Source: Streptomyces tailanensis (GTDB taxonomy: Bacteria; Actinomycetota; Actinomycetes; Streptomycetales; Streptomycetaceae). Taken from it: a DNA stretch of 64,000 nt. Position 1 is the first letter of the stretch, and the number at the start of each line of letters is the position of its first letter. The stretch spans positions 113,128 through 177,127 of the forward strand of contig NZ_VTHJ01000002.1 of assembly GCF_008386495.1 (NCBI RefSeq), written 5' to 3'. The position numbers were made by a program, and so were the translations under genes. The notes below the pieces were generated by a model that ran no database searches, was not told the DNA's origin, and saw nothing but the letters and a program-made list of their open reading frames with translations. Below, one piece after another: positions 1-8,208 of the stretch.

Positions 1-1053
1 GTGGTGGCCGCCGCGGTGGAAGTCGCTCCCAAGGTCTCCGGCCGGGTACTCCTCTCGGTCCGGGAGCACTTCCACAACCGGGACCGGGAGACCGACGAAC
101 CCCGCATCTTCGTCAACCGCCGGGGCCGCGCCTGGGTGACGCCCGACCACCGCCCGGCCGTACCGGCCGCCGACCGCGACCGCCTGATCGCCGCGCTCGA
201 CGCCGAGACGCGCCGTCGGCTCCCGGCACCGGGCCGGCTGCTGATCGACCCCGACGTCCTCGACGTGGCGCTCCCGCTCAGCGGCAAGGCGACCGCGGCC
301 GGGCTCGGCGTACTGCCGCGGGGTTCGGTCTCGAAGGTCGACGGTGAACTGCTGCGCTTCTTCGTGTACTGGAAGGAGACCGAGGACCGGACCGACTACG
401 ACCTGTCGGCACTGCTTCTGCACCGCGACTACAGCACCGACTCCTGGCTCTCCTACACGTCCCTCACGACCGTCGGGGGCCGGCACTCGGGCGATGTCAC
501 CGAGGCGCCCGACGGGGCCTCGGAGTTCATCGACCTGACCTTGGACCGGGTGCGCAGCACGTTCATCGTTCCGCAGGTGAACATCTTCGCCGGCGAGGGC
601 TTCGACGAGGTCGAGGAGTCGTTCTTCGGGTTCATGGTGCGCGACGGCGAGCAGAAGGGCCGTCCGTTCGAGCCGCGCACGGTGCGGATGAAGTCGGAGA
701 TGCGCGGGCCGGGCAAGGTGGCGCTGCCGCTGGCGTTCCGGCGCGGGGACGACGGGCGCTGGCACGCGAAGTGGCTGCACCTGTATCTGAAGGGCATCTC
801 GTCGGGCAACCGGGTCGAGGAGAACCAGGTGTCGGTGTCCAAGGTGGTGCGCGCCCTCGTGGAGCGCGAGCAATTGACGGTGCGGTACCTGATCGACCTG
901 ATGTCCGGCGACACCACGGCCGTGGATCTGTGGGACGGCGGGCCGGTCCCGGACGAGCCCGTGACGTACATCGGTCTCGAACGCCCGGAAGGGCTGCACC
1001 AGGACTCCCGGATCATCACCCTCGAAAATCTGCGCGACTTGATCCCGGGCTGA
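1..1053 (+). CDS. C-terminal part of a large TerD-like-domain protein (5' end outside window)
   Basis: The reading frame is open to the left edge, so the true start lies upstream and only about 350 residues are visible. Residues ~90-270 resemble a TerD/tellurium-resistance beta-sandwich. There is an acidic DLSALLLH segment, then SYTSLTTVGGRHSGD, then VNIFAGEGFDEVEESFFGF, matching the 'colour/non-neutral pair' and 'VNIY' landmarks of TerD proteins. The tail (ENQVSVSKVVRALVE...) is unlike TerD itself. From memory, large actinobacterial MXAN_6230/SCO0854-type RING-domain proteins end in this way. The RING part would lie outside the window and cannot be checked. Function is unknown; a calcium-binding or stress role is only inferred from TerD relatives. 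Confidence 0.7.
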   Translation: MVAAAVEVAPKVSGRVLLSVREHFHNRDRETDEPRIFVNRRGRAWVTPDHRPAVPAADRDRLIAALDAETRRRLPAPGRLLIDPDVLDVALPLSGKATAAGLGVLPRGSVSKVDGELLRFFVYWKETEDRTDYDLSALLLHRDYSTDSWLSYTSLTTVGGRHSGDVTEAPDGASEFIDLTLDRVRSTFIVPQVNIFAGEGFDEVEESFFGFMVRDGEQKGRPFEPRTVRMKSEMRGPGKVALPLAFRRGDDGRWHAKWLHLYLKGISSGNRVEENQVSVSKVVRALVEREQLTVRYLIDLMSGDTTAVDLWDGGPVPDEPVTYIGLERPEGLHQDSRIITLENLRDLIPG

Positions 1054-1200
1054 GTGCTAGCGTTGCCCACGGCGAGGCCATGAAGGGGCTTCCTTCTCAA
1101 TTCCTTTCCCTGAAAAAAGTTCCTTCGCTTTCCTCGCCGCCGACTTCGAACGGGGAGGCGCCACCACGGCGCCTTCCGGTTTTGTCGTACGAGCCGTGAC

Positions 1201-2079
1201 TCACGACGAGAGCGCCGCCCGCGCCACCGTCAGCGCCTGTTCCGCGTACCCCCGCCCGAACAGCACCGCGTGCACCAACAGCGGGAAGAGCTGGTGGAGT
1301 CCGATCCGGTCCGCCCAGCCGTCGGCGAGTGGCACGGCCTGCTCATAACCCCGCAGCACCGCATCCAGATGAGGGCAGCCGAAGAGGGCGAGCATCGCGA
1401 GGTCGGTCTCGCGGTGGCCGCCGTGTGCCGCCGGGTCGATGAGCCAGGCGTGGCCGTCGGCGCCCCACAGCACGTTGCCGTTCCACAGGTCGCCGTGGAG
1501 TCGGGCGGGCGGCTCGGCGGGGCCCGCGAGGTCGGGCAGCCGTTCACAGACCCGCTCGACCACGGTCGCCTCGGCCGGGCGGATCGTGCCGTCGTCGACC
1601 GCGCGGCGCAGATAGGGCAGCACCCGGTGTTCGGCGTACCAGACGGGCCAGTCGGCGCCGTGGACATTGCGCATGGGGGCGCGCCCGATGTACGCCTCCC
1701 TCGGACCGCCGGGCGGCGCGGCGCCGAAGGCGGGGGCGCCGGCGGCGTGCAGGGCGGCCAGGGCGCCCCCGAAGCGGACCGCGGCCCGGGCGTCGGGTGA
1801 CCCTTGCGACACCCGGTCGATCACCAGGCGGCGCTCGTCGTGGCCGTACACGGTCGGCAGGCGGACCGAGCCGGCGTCGGCCAGCCAGCGCAGCCCCGCC
1901 GCCTCTGCCCGGGCCGCGCCGGGGCCGTCGCCGAGCTTGACCATCACCGTCCGGCCGTCGTCGAGGGTGACCTCGGCGAGTGTTCCGGAGAGCCGACGCT
2001 CGCCGGTGGCCGGGCGGCCGGTGAGCCGTGCGGCCAAGGCGCCGGGTGCCGTGCGTTCGGTCACGGCGACCACCTCCAT
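1201..2079 (-). CDS. fructosamine kinase family protein
   Basis: About 292 residues, the usual size for bacterial fructosamine/ketosamine-3-kinase family members. These phosphorylate sugar-amine adducts on proteins or small molecules (deglycation). The kinase-like fold is visible: a VMVKLGD strand with the ATP-contacting lysine near residue 48, the catalytic loop LHGDLWNGNVLW (~residues 193-204), and a metal-binding IDPAAHGG segment that replaces DFG. Several upstream start codons are in frame. The ATG at 2079 is preferred because conserved sequence begins there and the upstream residues look non-coding. It is transcribed divergently from the sugar ABC operon. Substrate specificity cannot be read from sequence. 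Confidence 0.88.
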   Translation of the reverse strand: MEVVAVTERTAPGALAARLTGRPATGERRLSGTLAEVTLDDGRTVMVKLGDGPGAARAEAAGLRWLADAGSVRLPTVYGHDERRLVIDRVSQGSPDARAAVRFGGALAALHAAGAPAFGAAPPGGPREAYIGRAPMRNVHGADWPVWYAEHRVLPYLRRAVDDGTIRPAEATVVERVCERLPDLAGPAEPPARLHGDLWNGNVLWGADGHAWLIDPAAHGGHRETDLAMLALFGCPHLDAVLRGYEQAVPLADGWADRIGLHQLFPLLVHAVLFGRGYAEQALTVARAALSS

Positions 2080-2162
2080 CCCATGTCCCGCATCTCTTGC
2101 AGACGCCGAACAGGATCCCGTACGGGCCGGGTGTGGCACCGGTGAAATCTCGGACTCATGTC

Positions 2163-2192
2163 TTGACATGCGAACGACATGCTCCGTAGCTT
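2163..2192 (+). promoter_or_regulatory. sigma-70-type promoter of the glucarate operon
   Basis: TTGACA (2163-2168), an 18-bp spacer and TAGCTT (2187-2192) form a near-consensus housekeeping promoter about 95 bp upstream of the solute-binding protein start. Its orientation suits the transport-catabolic operon. Confidence 0.55.
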
Positions 2193-2210
2193 GGCCGATC
2201 ATTTAGATGC

Positions 2211-2235
2211 GTGAAGTGAGTTCACGTATATGAAC
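2211..2235. promoter_or_regulatory. palindromic operator candidate upstream of glucarate operon
   Basis: GTGAAGTGAGTTCAC (2211-2225) overlaps GTTCACGTATATGAAC (2220-2235). Both are inverted repeats and lie 20-45 bp downstream of the predicted -10 element, a good position for a repressor site. The cognate regulator is not in this window. The GTTCA half-sites would suit a GntR- or LacI-type protein. Confidence 0.45.
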
Positions 2236-2285
2236 ACGACCGGGTGTACCGGATGTACGGCCCGGATGACCAACGGAGTGTGCCC

Positions 2286-3614
2286 ATGGGCGTTCGCCAA
2301 CGAAGTCGCCGCCTAACCGCCATGCTCACCGTCGCGGGACTCACGTTCGGGACGGCCGCTTGCGGATCAGGGTCCGACAGTGCCGGAAGCAGTGATCCGA
2401 ACACGCTGGAGGTCTGGACCCGGAGCAATCCGGATCCGGCAGCCACGTACGAGCGGGTGTTCGCCGCCTTCACCGAGAAGACCGGCATCAAGATCGACTA
2501 CCAGCCCGTCATCAACTTCGACCAGCAGCTCCAGAGCCGGGCGTCCACCAAGGACCTGCCGGACGTGATGATCAACGACACGGCGCTGATGGGCAGTTAC
2601 CAGGGCCAGGGCCTGCTCAAGCCCATCGACCCGGACTCCATCGCGGGCCACGACCAGATCACCGACAAGACCTGGTCCTCCACCGTGGGCCTCGACGGCA
2701 GGCACTACGGCATCCCGTACTCCCGCCAGGCCCAGGCCCTGATGATCCGCAAGGACTGGCTGACGAAGCTCGGCCTGAAGGCGCCCACCACCTGGCAGGA
2801 GATGCTCGGCGTCGCGAAGGCTTTCGCCACCCGGGACCCGGACGGCAACGGCAAGGACGACACCTACGGCATGGTCGTCCCCGGCAGCGCCCAGAACGGC
2901 TATGTCGCCTGGTGGGGCTCCAGCTTCCTCTGGTCCGGCGGCGCGCAGATCATCGAGCCCGACGGCGACGGCGGCTACCGTCCCACCATGGACTCGGCGG
3001 CCGCCGTACGCACGGTCACCTGGATGAAGGACAACCTCTTCTGCGGTGACAACGCTGTCATCCAGCCCTCCGCGATCACCGCCATCACCGGCACCGCCAC
3101 CAACTTCCAGGACGGCAACGCCGGGATGTACCTCACCGGCCCGTACAACATCGCCACATACGACGCCACGCCCGGCAAGGACAAGTACGAGGTCGTCCCG
3201 TTCCCCGCGGGCGCGGCCGGGTCCACCGTGCTGGCCGACGGCGAGAACATCTACTTCGGCGCCAGGACCGGCAAGACGAAGCAGGAACAGGCGCTCGCCG
3301 CGTTCCTCATCTCCCCCGAGGGTCAAAAGATCGCCATGACCGGCGAGAACCAGCCCGTGGTCCGTATCCCCGTCAACTCCACGCTGGACGCGGCCCAGGT
3401 GCGGGACGACCCCCGCTGGAGCGTCGTGCAGAAGGCGTACGAGGACGCCTCCCAGCAGTTCCCCAACGCGCCCGACTTCGCGCCGATCAAGCAGGACACC
3501 GCCGACGCCCTCAACGCGATCTTCACGTACTGCGGCAGCGACGTCCGCGCCGGCCTCAAGGAACTCAACGACACCCTCGCCGGTGACCTCAAGGACCAGG
3601 ACCTGTACTCATGA
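2286..3614 (+). CDS. sugar ABC transporter solute-binding lipoprotein
   Basis: A 442-residue extracellular binding protein of the family 1 (CUT1, maltose-type) class. A basic N-terminus, a hydrophobic stretch and a lipobox ending TAAC near residue 25 indicate a lipoprotein signal, so the mature protein is tethered outside the membrane. The start at 2286 has a GGAG Shine-Dalgarno 7 nt upstream and gives a normal signal peptide; an upstream in-frame ATG at 2244 does not. It is the first gene of a tightly coupled operon with two permeases, kdgD and gudD. The ligand is therefore inferred to be glucarate or a related aldarate, but sequence alone cannot fix it. No ATPase gene is present; in Streptomyces the shared MsiK ATPase usually serves such systems. 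Confidence 0.9.
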   Translation: MGVRQRSRRLTAMLTVAGLTFGTAACGSGSDSAGSSDPNTLEVWTRSNPDPAATYERVFAAFTEKTGIKIDYQPVINFDQQLQSRASTKDLPDVMINDTALMGSYQGQGLLKPIDPDSIAGHDQITDKTWSSTVGLDGRHYGIPYSRQAQALMIRKDWLTKLGLKAPTTWQEMLGVAKAFATRDPDGNGKDDTYGMVVPGSAQNGYVAWWGSSFLWSGGAQIIEPDGDGGYRPTMDSAAAVRTVTWMKDNLFCGDNAVIQPSAITAITGTATNFQDGNAGMYLTGPYNIATYDATPGKDKYEVVPFPAGAAGSTVLADGENIYFGARTGKTKQEQALAAFLISPEGQKIAMTGENQPVVRIPVNSTLDAAQVRDDPRWSVVQKAYEDASQQFPNAPDFAPIKQDTADALNAIFTYCGSDVRAGLKELNDTLAGDLKDQDLYS

Positions 3615-4549
3615 CCGCGACCACCGTCGCGCCCGAGCGGCGCGGAGGGCTCGCCAAGCGGGTCCTCGCCAGGAAGACCGTCCTCGCCAGGAAGGCCTTC
3701 CTCCCCTGGCTGTTCCTCGCCCCCGGACTGCTGCTCGCCCTCGTCTTCAAGTTCGTGCCGATGGGCAAGGGCGTCTGGCTCAGCTTCTTCGACGTACGGC
3801 CGTTCCTCGGTGACCAGTGGATCGGCCTCGACAACTACACCCGTGTCCTGTCCGACCACCGCTTCCAGGACGCGGTCGGGCACACCCTCGTCCTCGGCAT
3901 CGGCCAGTCGCTCGGCGCGATCGTCGTCGGCTTCGTCCTCGCGCTGCTGCTGGAGGGACAGACCCGTTCGCTGAAGATCATGCGCACGGCTGTCTTCCTG
4001 CCGGTCGTCACCGCGACCGCGGTGGTCGGTGAGCTGTGGCGGCTGATGTACTACCCGACCTCCGACGGCCTCGTGAACAGCGCGCTGGGCTTCCTCGGGC
4101 TCGGACCGACGCCGTTCCTCGACAACCCGGACACCGCGCTCTGGGCGACGATGGCCATGGGCATCTGGATGGTCGCCCCGTACAACATGGTGATCATCCT
4201 CGCCGGACTCGCGGGCGTGGACCGGACGTTGTACGAGGCCGCCGCGATGGACGGAGTGTCCCTGTGGCAGCGGCTGCGGTACGTCACGCTGCCCGCGATC
4301 CGGCCGGCCATCGGGATCGTGCTCACGCTGGCCGCCATCCGTGGTCTGCGCGTGTTCACGGAGGTGTACGTCCTCACGGGCGGCGGCCCGGCCGGGTCGA
4401 CCGAGGTGTGGATGACCCGCGCGTACACGCTCGGCTTCACCCGCAACGACATCGGGGGCGCGTCGGCGGCCTCCGTCGTGCTGCTCGCGGTGACACTGCT
4501 GCTCACCGTCACCGTCAACTACTTCCGCAAGAGGGGAGACGTGCGATGA
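3611..4549 (+). CDS. sugar ABC transporter permease (MalF-type)
   Basis: 312 residues with about six membrane helices. The EAAxxDG cytoplasmic loop is present as EAAAMDGVSLWQRL, about residues 208-221, and docks the ATPase. The start overlaps the binding-protein stop (ATGA at 3611), indicating translational coupling. The N-terminal ~30 residues are unusually basic with a repeated 'ARK' pattern before the first helix. It forms the transmembrane pore with the next gene. Confidence 0.92.
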   Translation: MTATTVAPERRGGLAKRVLARKTVLARKAFLPWLFLAPGLLLALVFKFVPMGKGVWLSFFDVRPFLGDQWIGLDNYTRVLSDHRFQDAVGHTLVLGIGQSLGAIVVGFVLALLLEGQTRSLKIMRTAVFLPVVTATAVVGELWRLMYYPTSDGLVNSALGFLGLGPTPFLDNPDTALWATMAMGIWMVAPYNMVIILAGLAGVDRTLYEAAAMDGVSLWQRLRYVTLPAIRPAIGIVLTLAAIRGLRVFTEVYVLTGGGPAGSTEVWMTRAYTLGFTRNDIGGASAASVVLLAVTLLLTVTVNYFRKRGDVR

Positions 4550-5499
4550 GCGCACCCGCCCTCGACCCCGTCCGGACGCCGTCGTCCGACGAGGCCGCCG
4601 CTGCGTCCAGAAGAGCCGACAAGCAGGCCCGGACGACCCCCGCCCGCTTCGACACCGCGCTCGGCTGGAACGACAGGCCCGGCGTCTCCTGGGTCCTGCG
4701 GATCCTGCTGTGCGCGATCGCGCTCGGCATCTTCGCCGCGCCCTTCCTGACGATCCTCTCGGGCTCGCTCAGCACCCACCCGAGCGGCTCGTCGCTGTCG
4801 TTCCTCCCGCACGACTCCACGCTGACGAACTTCCGGGTGGCCGGAGAGCGCGGCATCTGGGACTACTTCACCAACTCGCTCGTCATAGCGGGCGGTGGGC
4901 TGCTCCTGCAGCTCGTGGTGTGCGTGCTCGCCGCGTACGCGCTGGCCCGGCACCGGTTCCGTGGCCAGGCGATCGTCATGACGCTGTTCATGCTGACGAT
5001 GATGCTGCCGGAGGAGGTCATCGCCATCCCGCTGTCCCTGGTCCTCGGCGACGTCCCCGTGGTGGGTCTGGATCTGAAGGGCACGGTGTGGGGTGTGATC
5101 CTGCCGCTGGGTGCCTGGGGCTTCTCGGTGATGCTGCTGACCGAGTTCATGAAGGACATACCGAGCGAGATCGAGGAGGCCGCCCGGCTCGACGGCGTGG
5201 GTGAGCTGCGGATGCTGTGGCAGGTCATCCTGCCGCTGTGCAAGCCCGCCCTCGGCGTGGCCGGGGTCCTCGGCTTCATCATGATCTGGGACCAGTACCT
5301 GCTGCCGCTGATCGCCGCCAAGGACCCGACCGACTACACGGTGACCGTGGCCCTCTCCATCCTGCGCACCGACCCCGAGGTCGGCTCGGGCGTCGTCCTC
5401 GCAGGCGCGGTCATCGCGCTCGTCCCCAGCCTTGTCGTCTACCTGCTCCTCCAGCGCTCACTGGTCACCGGCATCGCGGCCGGCGCCACCAAGGGCTAG
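4546..5499 (+). CDS. sugar ABC transporter permease (MalG-type)
   Basis: 317 residues. It starts at the ATG of an ATGA overlap at 4546; the much longer upstream open frame only shadows the preceding permease. A ~45-residue hydrophilic N-terminus precedes six predicted helices. The EAAxxDG loop appears as EEAARLDGVGELRML around residue 208. It is the second half of the transmembrane heterodimer. The operon then runs through a repeat-bearing spacer into the catabolic genes. Confidence 0.92.
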   Translation: MSAPALDPVRTPSSDEAAAASRRADKQARTTPARFDTALGWNDRPGVSWVLRILLCAIALGIFAAPFLTILSGSLSTHPSGSSLSFLPHDSTLTNFRVAGERGIWDYFTNSLVIAGGGLLLQLVVCVLAAYALARHRFRGQAIVMTLFMLTMMLPEEVIAIPLSLVLGDVPVVGLDLKGTVWGVILPLGAWGFSVMLLTEFMKDIPSEIEEAARLDGVGELRMLWQVILPLCKPALGVAGVLGFIMIWDQYLLPLIAAKDPTDYTVTVALSILRTDPEVGSGVVLAGAVIALVPSLVVYLLLQRSLVTGIAAGATKG

Positions 5500-5719
5500 G
5501 GCCTGCCCGGCGGATCAGGCCTGGGACGCGGGGCCTGGCACGCACATCTGCGGCGTTGTCGTCGGTTGCCGACTCCCCCACTCTCGACTGCGCCCGAGCG
5601 GGAGGGGCCCCCATCGCGTCGACGCCCTCCTCCGCCTTGCAGCTGCACGCACCAGGCCCCGCTCACCGGTGCCCATCCGGCACCCCTTCCCGAAATCGGC
5701 CTGATCCGCCGGACAGGCC
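5500..5719. repeat. foldback repeat element with 22-bp terminal inverted repeats
   Basis: The ends, 5500-5521 and 5698-5719, are inverted repeats matching at 21 of 22 positions. A nested inverted pair GCGGGGCCTGG/CCAGGCCCCGC lies at 5528-5538 and 5652-5662. No protein-coding content is visible. From memory, very similar sequence recurs between genes in many Streptomyces genomes. It abuts the permease stop codon and sits in the middle of an operon, so it may act as an attenuator or RNA-processing structure as well as a mobile repeat (MITE-like). Confidence 0.7.
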
Positions 5720-5743
5720 CAACCCCCCACATTTGAGGGAGAC

Positions 5744-6652
5744 ATGAAGTTCCAAGGAGTGCTGTTCTTCCCGGTCACGCCGTTCGGCTCGGACGGCTCG
5801 CTGGACGAGGAACGGCTCGCGCAGCACATCGAGGCCGGGGTCGCGGCCGGTGCCGGAGGCGTGTTCGTCGCCTGCGGTACCGGGGAGTTCCACGCGCTGA
5901 CGCCCGACGAGATCGAGCGGGCCACGCGGGTGGCGGTCGAGGCGACGGCCGGACGGGTTCCCGTCCTGGCCGCCGCCGGGGGTCCGCCCCTGGTCGTCCG
6001 GGACCAGGCCGCCCGGGTCGAACGCGCCGGTGCCGACGGCATCCTGCTGCTGCCGCCGTATCTGGTGAGCGCACCGCAGCAGGGGCTGGTGCGGTACGTC
6101 AAGGAAGTCACGGAGGCCACCGGTCTGCCCGTGGTCTTCTACCAGCGCGGTACGGCACGGCTCACCGCCTACACGGCCGCCGAGATCGCCGCCCTGCCCG
6201 GGGTCGTCGGGCTCAAGGACGGCATCGGTGACATCGAGCGTATGCACCGCATCGTGCGCGCGGTACGGGCCGTACCGGGCACGGACGGCTTCCAGTTCTT
6301 CAACGGGCTGCCCACCGCCGAGATGACCGCACCCGCGTACCAGGGCATCGGCGTCGCCCTGTACTCCTCCGCCGTGTTCGCCTTCGCCCCCGAGATCGCC
6401 CTCGCCTTCCACCGGGCACTCGGGGCGGGCGACGAGGCGCTGGTCGACACGCTCCTCGACGAGTTCTACGGCCCGCTCGTCGAACTCCGCGACGAGGTGC
6501 CGGGATACGCCGTGTCGCTGATCAAGGCCGGGGTGACCCTCCGCGGCCTGGACGTCGGCGGTGTACGGGCGCCGCTCGTCGATCCGGCGCCGGAGCATGT
6601 CGCCCGGCTGGCGAAGCTGATCGACCACGGCCTGGAGGTGGTCGGCGCATGA
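5744..6652 (+). CDS. kdgD: 5-dehydro-4-deoxyglucarate dehydratase
   Basis: 302 residues, DHDPS/NAL superfamily (class I aldolase TIM barrel). It converts 5-dehydro-4-deoxy-D-glucarate to 2,5-dioxopentanoate with loss of water and CO2, the second step of the glucarate route to 2-oxoglutarate. The Schiff-base lysine is in VVGLKDGIGD (~residue 158), the tyrosine in VVFYQRG (~134) and the substrate-binding loop is ACGTGEF (~44). GAGGGAGA precedes the ATG. The stop overlaps the gudD start (ATGA). The next enzyme, 2,5-dioxopentanoate dehydrogenase, is not encoded nearby. Confidence 0.93.
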   Translation: MKFQGVLFFPVTPFGSDGSLDEERLAQHIEAGVAAGAGGVFVACGTGEFHALTPDEIERATRVAVEATAGRVPVLAAAGGPPLVVRDQAARVERAGADGILLLPPYLVSAPQQGLVRYVKEVTEATGLPVVFYQRGTARLTAYTAAEIAALPGVVGLKDGIGDIERMHRIVRAVRAVPGTDGFQFFNGLPTAEMTAPAYQGIGVALYSSAVFAFAPEIALAFHRALGAGDEALVDTLLDEFYGPLVELRDEVPGYAVSLIKAGVTLRGLDVGGVRAPLVDPAPEHVARLAKLIDHGLEVVGA

Positions 6653-7899
6653 GTCCCACCAGGATCAAGGAGCTGATCGTCACCCCGATCGCCTTCCGCG
6701 ACCCGCCGCTGCTCAACTCGAACGGCGTCCACGAGCCCCTCGCCCTGCGGGTCGTCCTCCAACTCGTCCTGGAGGACGGCACGGTGGGGCTCGGCGAGTC
6801 GACGGGCGGCACCGTACGGCTGGAGCGGCTCGCGGCCGCCGCGAAGGTCGTCGCCGGTATGGACGTGTTCGACACCACCGCCGTCACGGCCGCGATCGAC
6901 GGCGCCCTGCTGCCGACCGTGCCCAGCTCGCACGAGCGCGGCTGGACCACCTCGGCCGTCGAGGTGGCCTGCCTCGACGCCCAGGGCAAACTGCTCGGCC
7001 GCCCGGTCAGCGATCTGCTCGGCGGCCGGGTTCGTGACACCGTGCCCTTCGCCGCGTACCTCTTCTACAAGTGGGCCGAGCACCCGGCGCTCGACGGCCG
7101 CCCGGCGGTCGGGGACGACTGGGGCGAGGCCCTGGACCCGGCCGGGGTCGTCGAGCAGGCGCGGCTGATGCGACAGCGGTACGGGTTCCGCTCGTTCAAG
7201 CTCAAGGGCGGTGTCTTCCCGCCGGACGAGGAGATCGCGGCGATCAAGGCGCTCGCGGAAGCCTTTCCCGGGGAGCCCCTGCGCCTCGACCCCAACACGG
7301 CCTGGACGGTGGAGACCTCGAAGTACGTGGCCCGTGAACTGGACGGCGTACTGGAGTACTTGGAGGATCCGACCGCCACGATTCCCGGCATGGCGGAGGT
7401 GGCGAAGGACTCGCCGATGCCGCTGGCCACCAACATGTGTGTGGTCGCCTGGGAGCATCTGAAGCCGGCCATCGAGCAGAACGCGATCCAGGTGCTGCTC
7501 ACCGACCACCACTACTGGGGCGGGCTGCGCCGTACCCGTGAACTGGCCGCCGTCTGCGAGGCGTTCGGGATCGCGCTGTCCATGCACTCCAACTCGCACC
7601 TGGGCATCAGCCTCGCCGCGATGACCCATGTCGCGGCGGCCATCCCGAACCTCGACCACTCCTGCGACACGCACTACCCGTGGAACTCGGCGGACGACGT
7701 GATCGTCCCCGGCGTACTGGAGTTCCGGGACGGGGAGGTCGCGGTCCCCACGGGCCCCGGGCTGGGCGTGGAGCTGAACCATGACGCCCTCGAACGGCTG
7801 CACAGGTTGTATGTGGACTCGGGGGTACGTGCGCGGGACGACACCGGGTACATGCGCCGGATCCAGCCGGGGTACGAGCGGAGGCTTCCACGCTGGTGA
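6649..7899 (+). CDS. gudD: glucarate dehydratase (enolase superfamily)
   Basis: 416 residues, of the enolase-superfamily glucarate-dehydratase type. Visible catalytic landmarks are the KxK motif SFKLKGG (~residues 181-187), metal ligands in LRLDPNT (~D213) and LEDPT (~E238), an LTDHHYWGG Asp (~285) and the catalytic His in MHSNSHLGI (~312). It dehydrates D-glucarate (and L-idarate in relatives) to 5-dehydro-4-deoxyglucarate, the KdgD substrate, so the two genes form a complete two-step module. It is translationally coupled to kdgD and followed by a hairpin terminator. Confidence 0.93.
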   Translation: MSPTRIKELIVTPIAFRDPPLLNSNGVHEPLALRVVLQLVLEDGTVGLGESTGGTVRLERLAAAAKVVAGMDVFDTTAVTAAIDGALLPTVPSSHERGWTTSAVEVACLDAQGKLLGRPVSDLLGGRVRDTVPFAAYLFYKWAEHPALDGRPAVGDDWGEALDPAGVVEQARLMRQRYGFRSFKLKGGVFPPDEEIAAIKALAEAFPGEPLRLDPNTAWTVETSKYVARELDGVLEYLEDPTATIPGMAEVAKDSPMPLATNMCVVAWEHLKPAIEQNAIQVLLTDHHYWGGLRRTRELAAVCEAFGIALSMHSNSHLGISLAAMTHVAAAIPNLDHSCDTHYPWNSADDVIVPGVLEFRDGEVAVPTGPGLGVELNHDALERLHRLYVDSGVRARDDTGYMRRIQPGYERRLPRW

Positions 7900-7912
7900 C
7901 CCGGCAGTGACC

Positions 7913-7936
7913 AGGGGCCGTCCTCGGGCGGCCCCT
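7913..7936 (+). terminator. hairpin terminator of the glucarate operon
   Basis: AGGGGCCG (7913-7920) and CGGCCCCT (7929-7936) form a perfect 8-bp G+C stem with an 8-nt loop just after the gudD stop. The rest of 7900-8208 shows no convincing gene. Confidence 0.6.
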
Positions 7937-8208
7937 CGGCGTTGCGCGCCCTCCGCGCCGGGGGCCGGGGCAGGCACCCGGCGTGGGCGCGCATCGTGGC
8001 CGTCCGTCTGCCTCAGCCGGTGGTTTCCGCATCTCCAGGACGCGAAGACGCCCCGTTCACGCCGTGCCCGGCGCACCCCGGTACCTGCTTGGCTTGAACC
8101 TGCGCCGCGTGCCGCACAGCCGCTCGCGCCGCCTCACAGTCGCCGTTCCGGCGTCCATCGCCTCGGAATCCGCAACCGCGTTCTGATCCACCACCTCATG
8201 CGGTGGTG

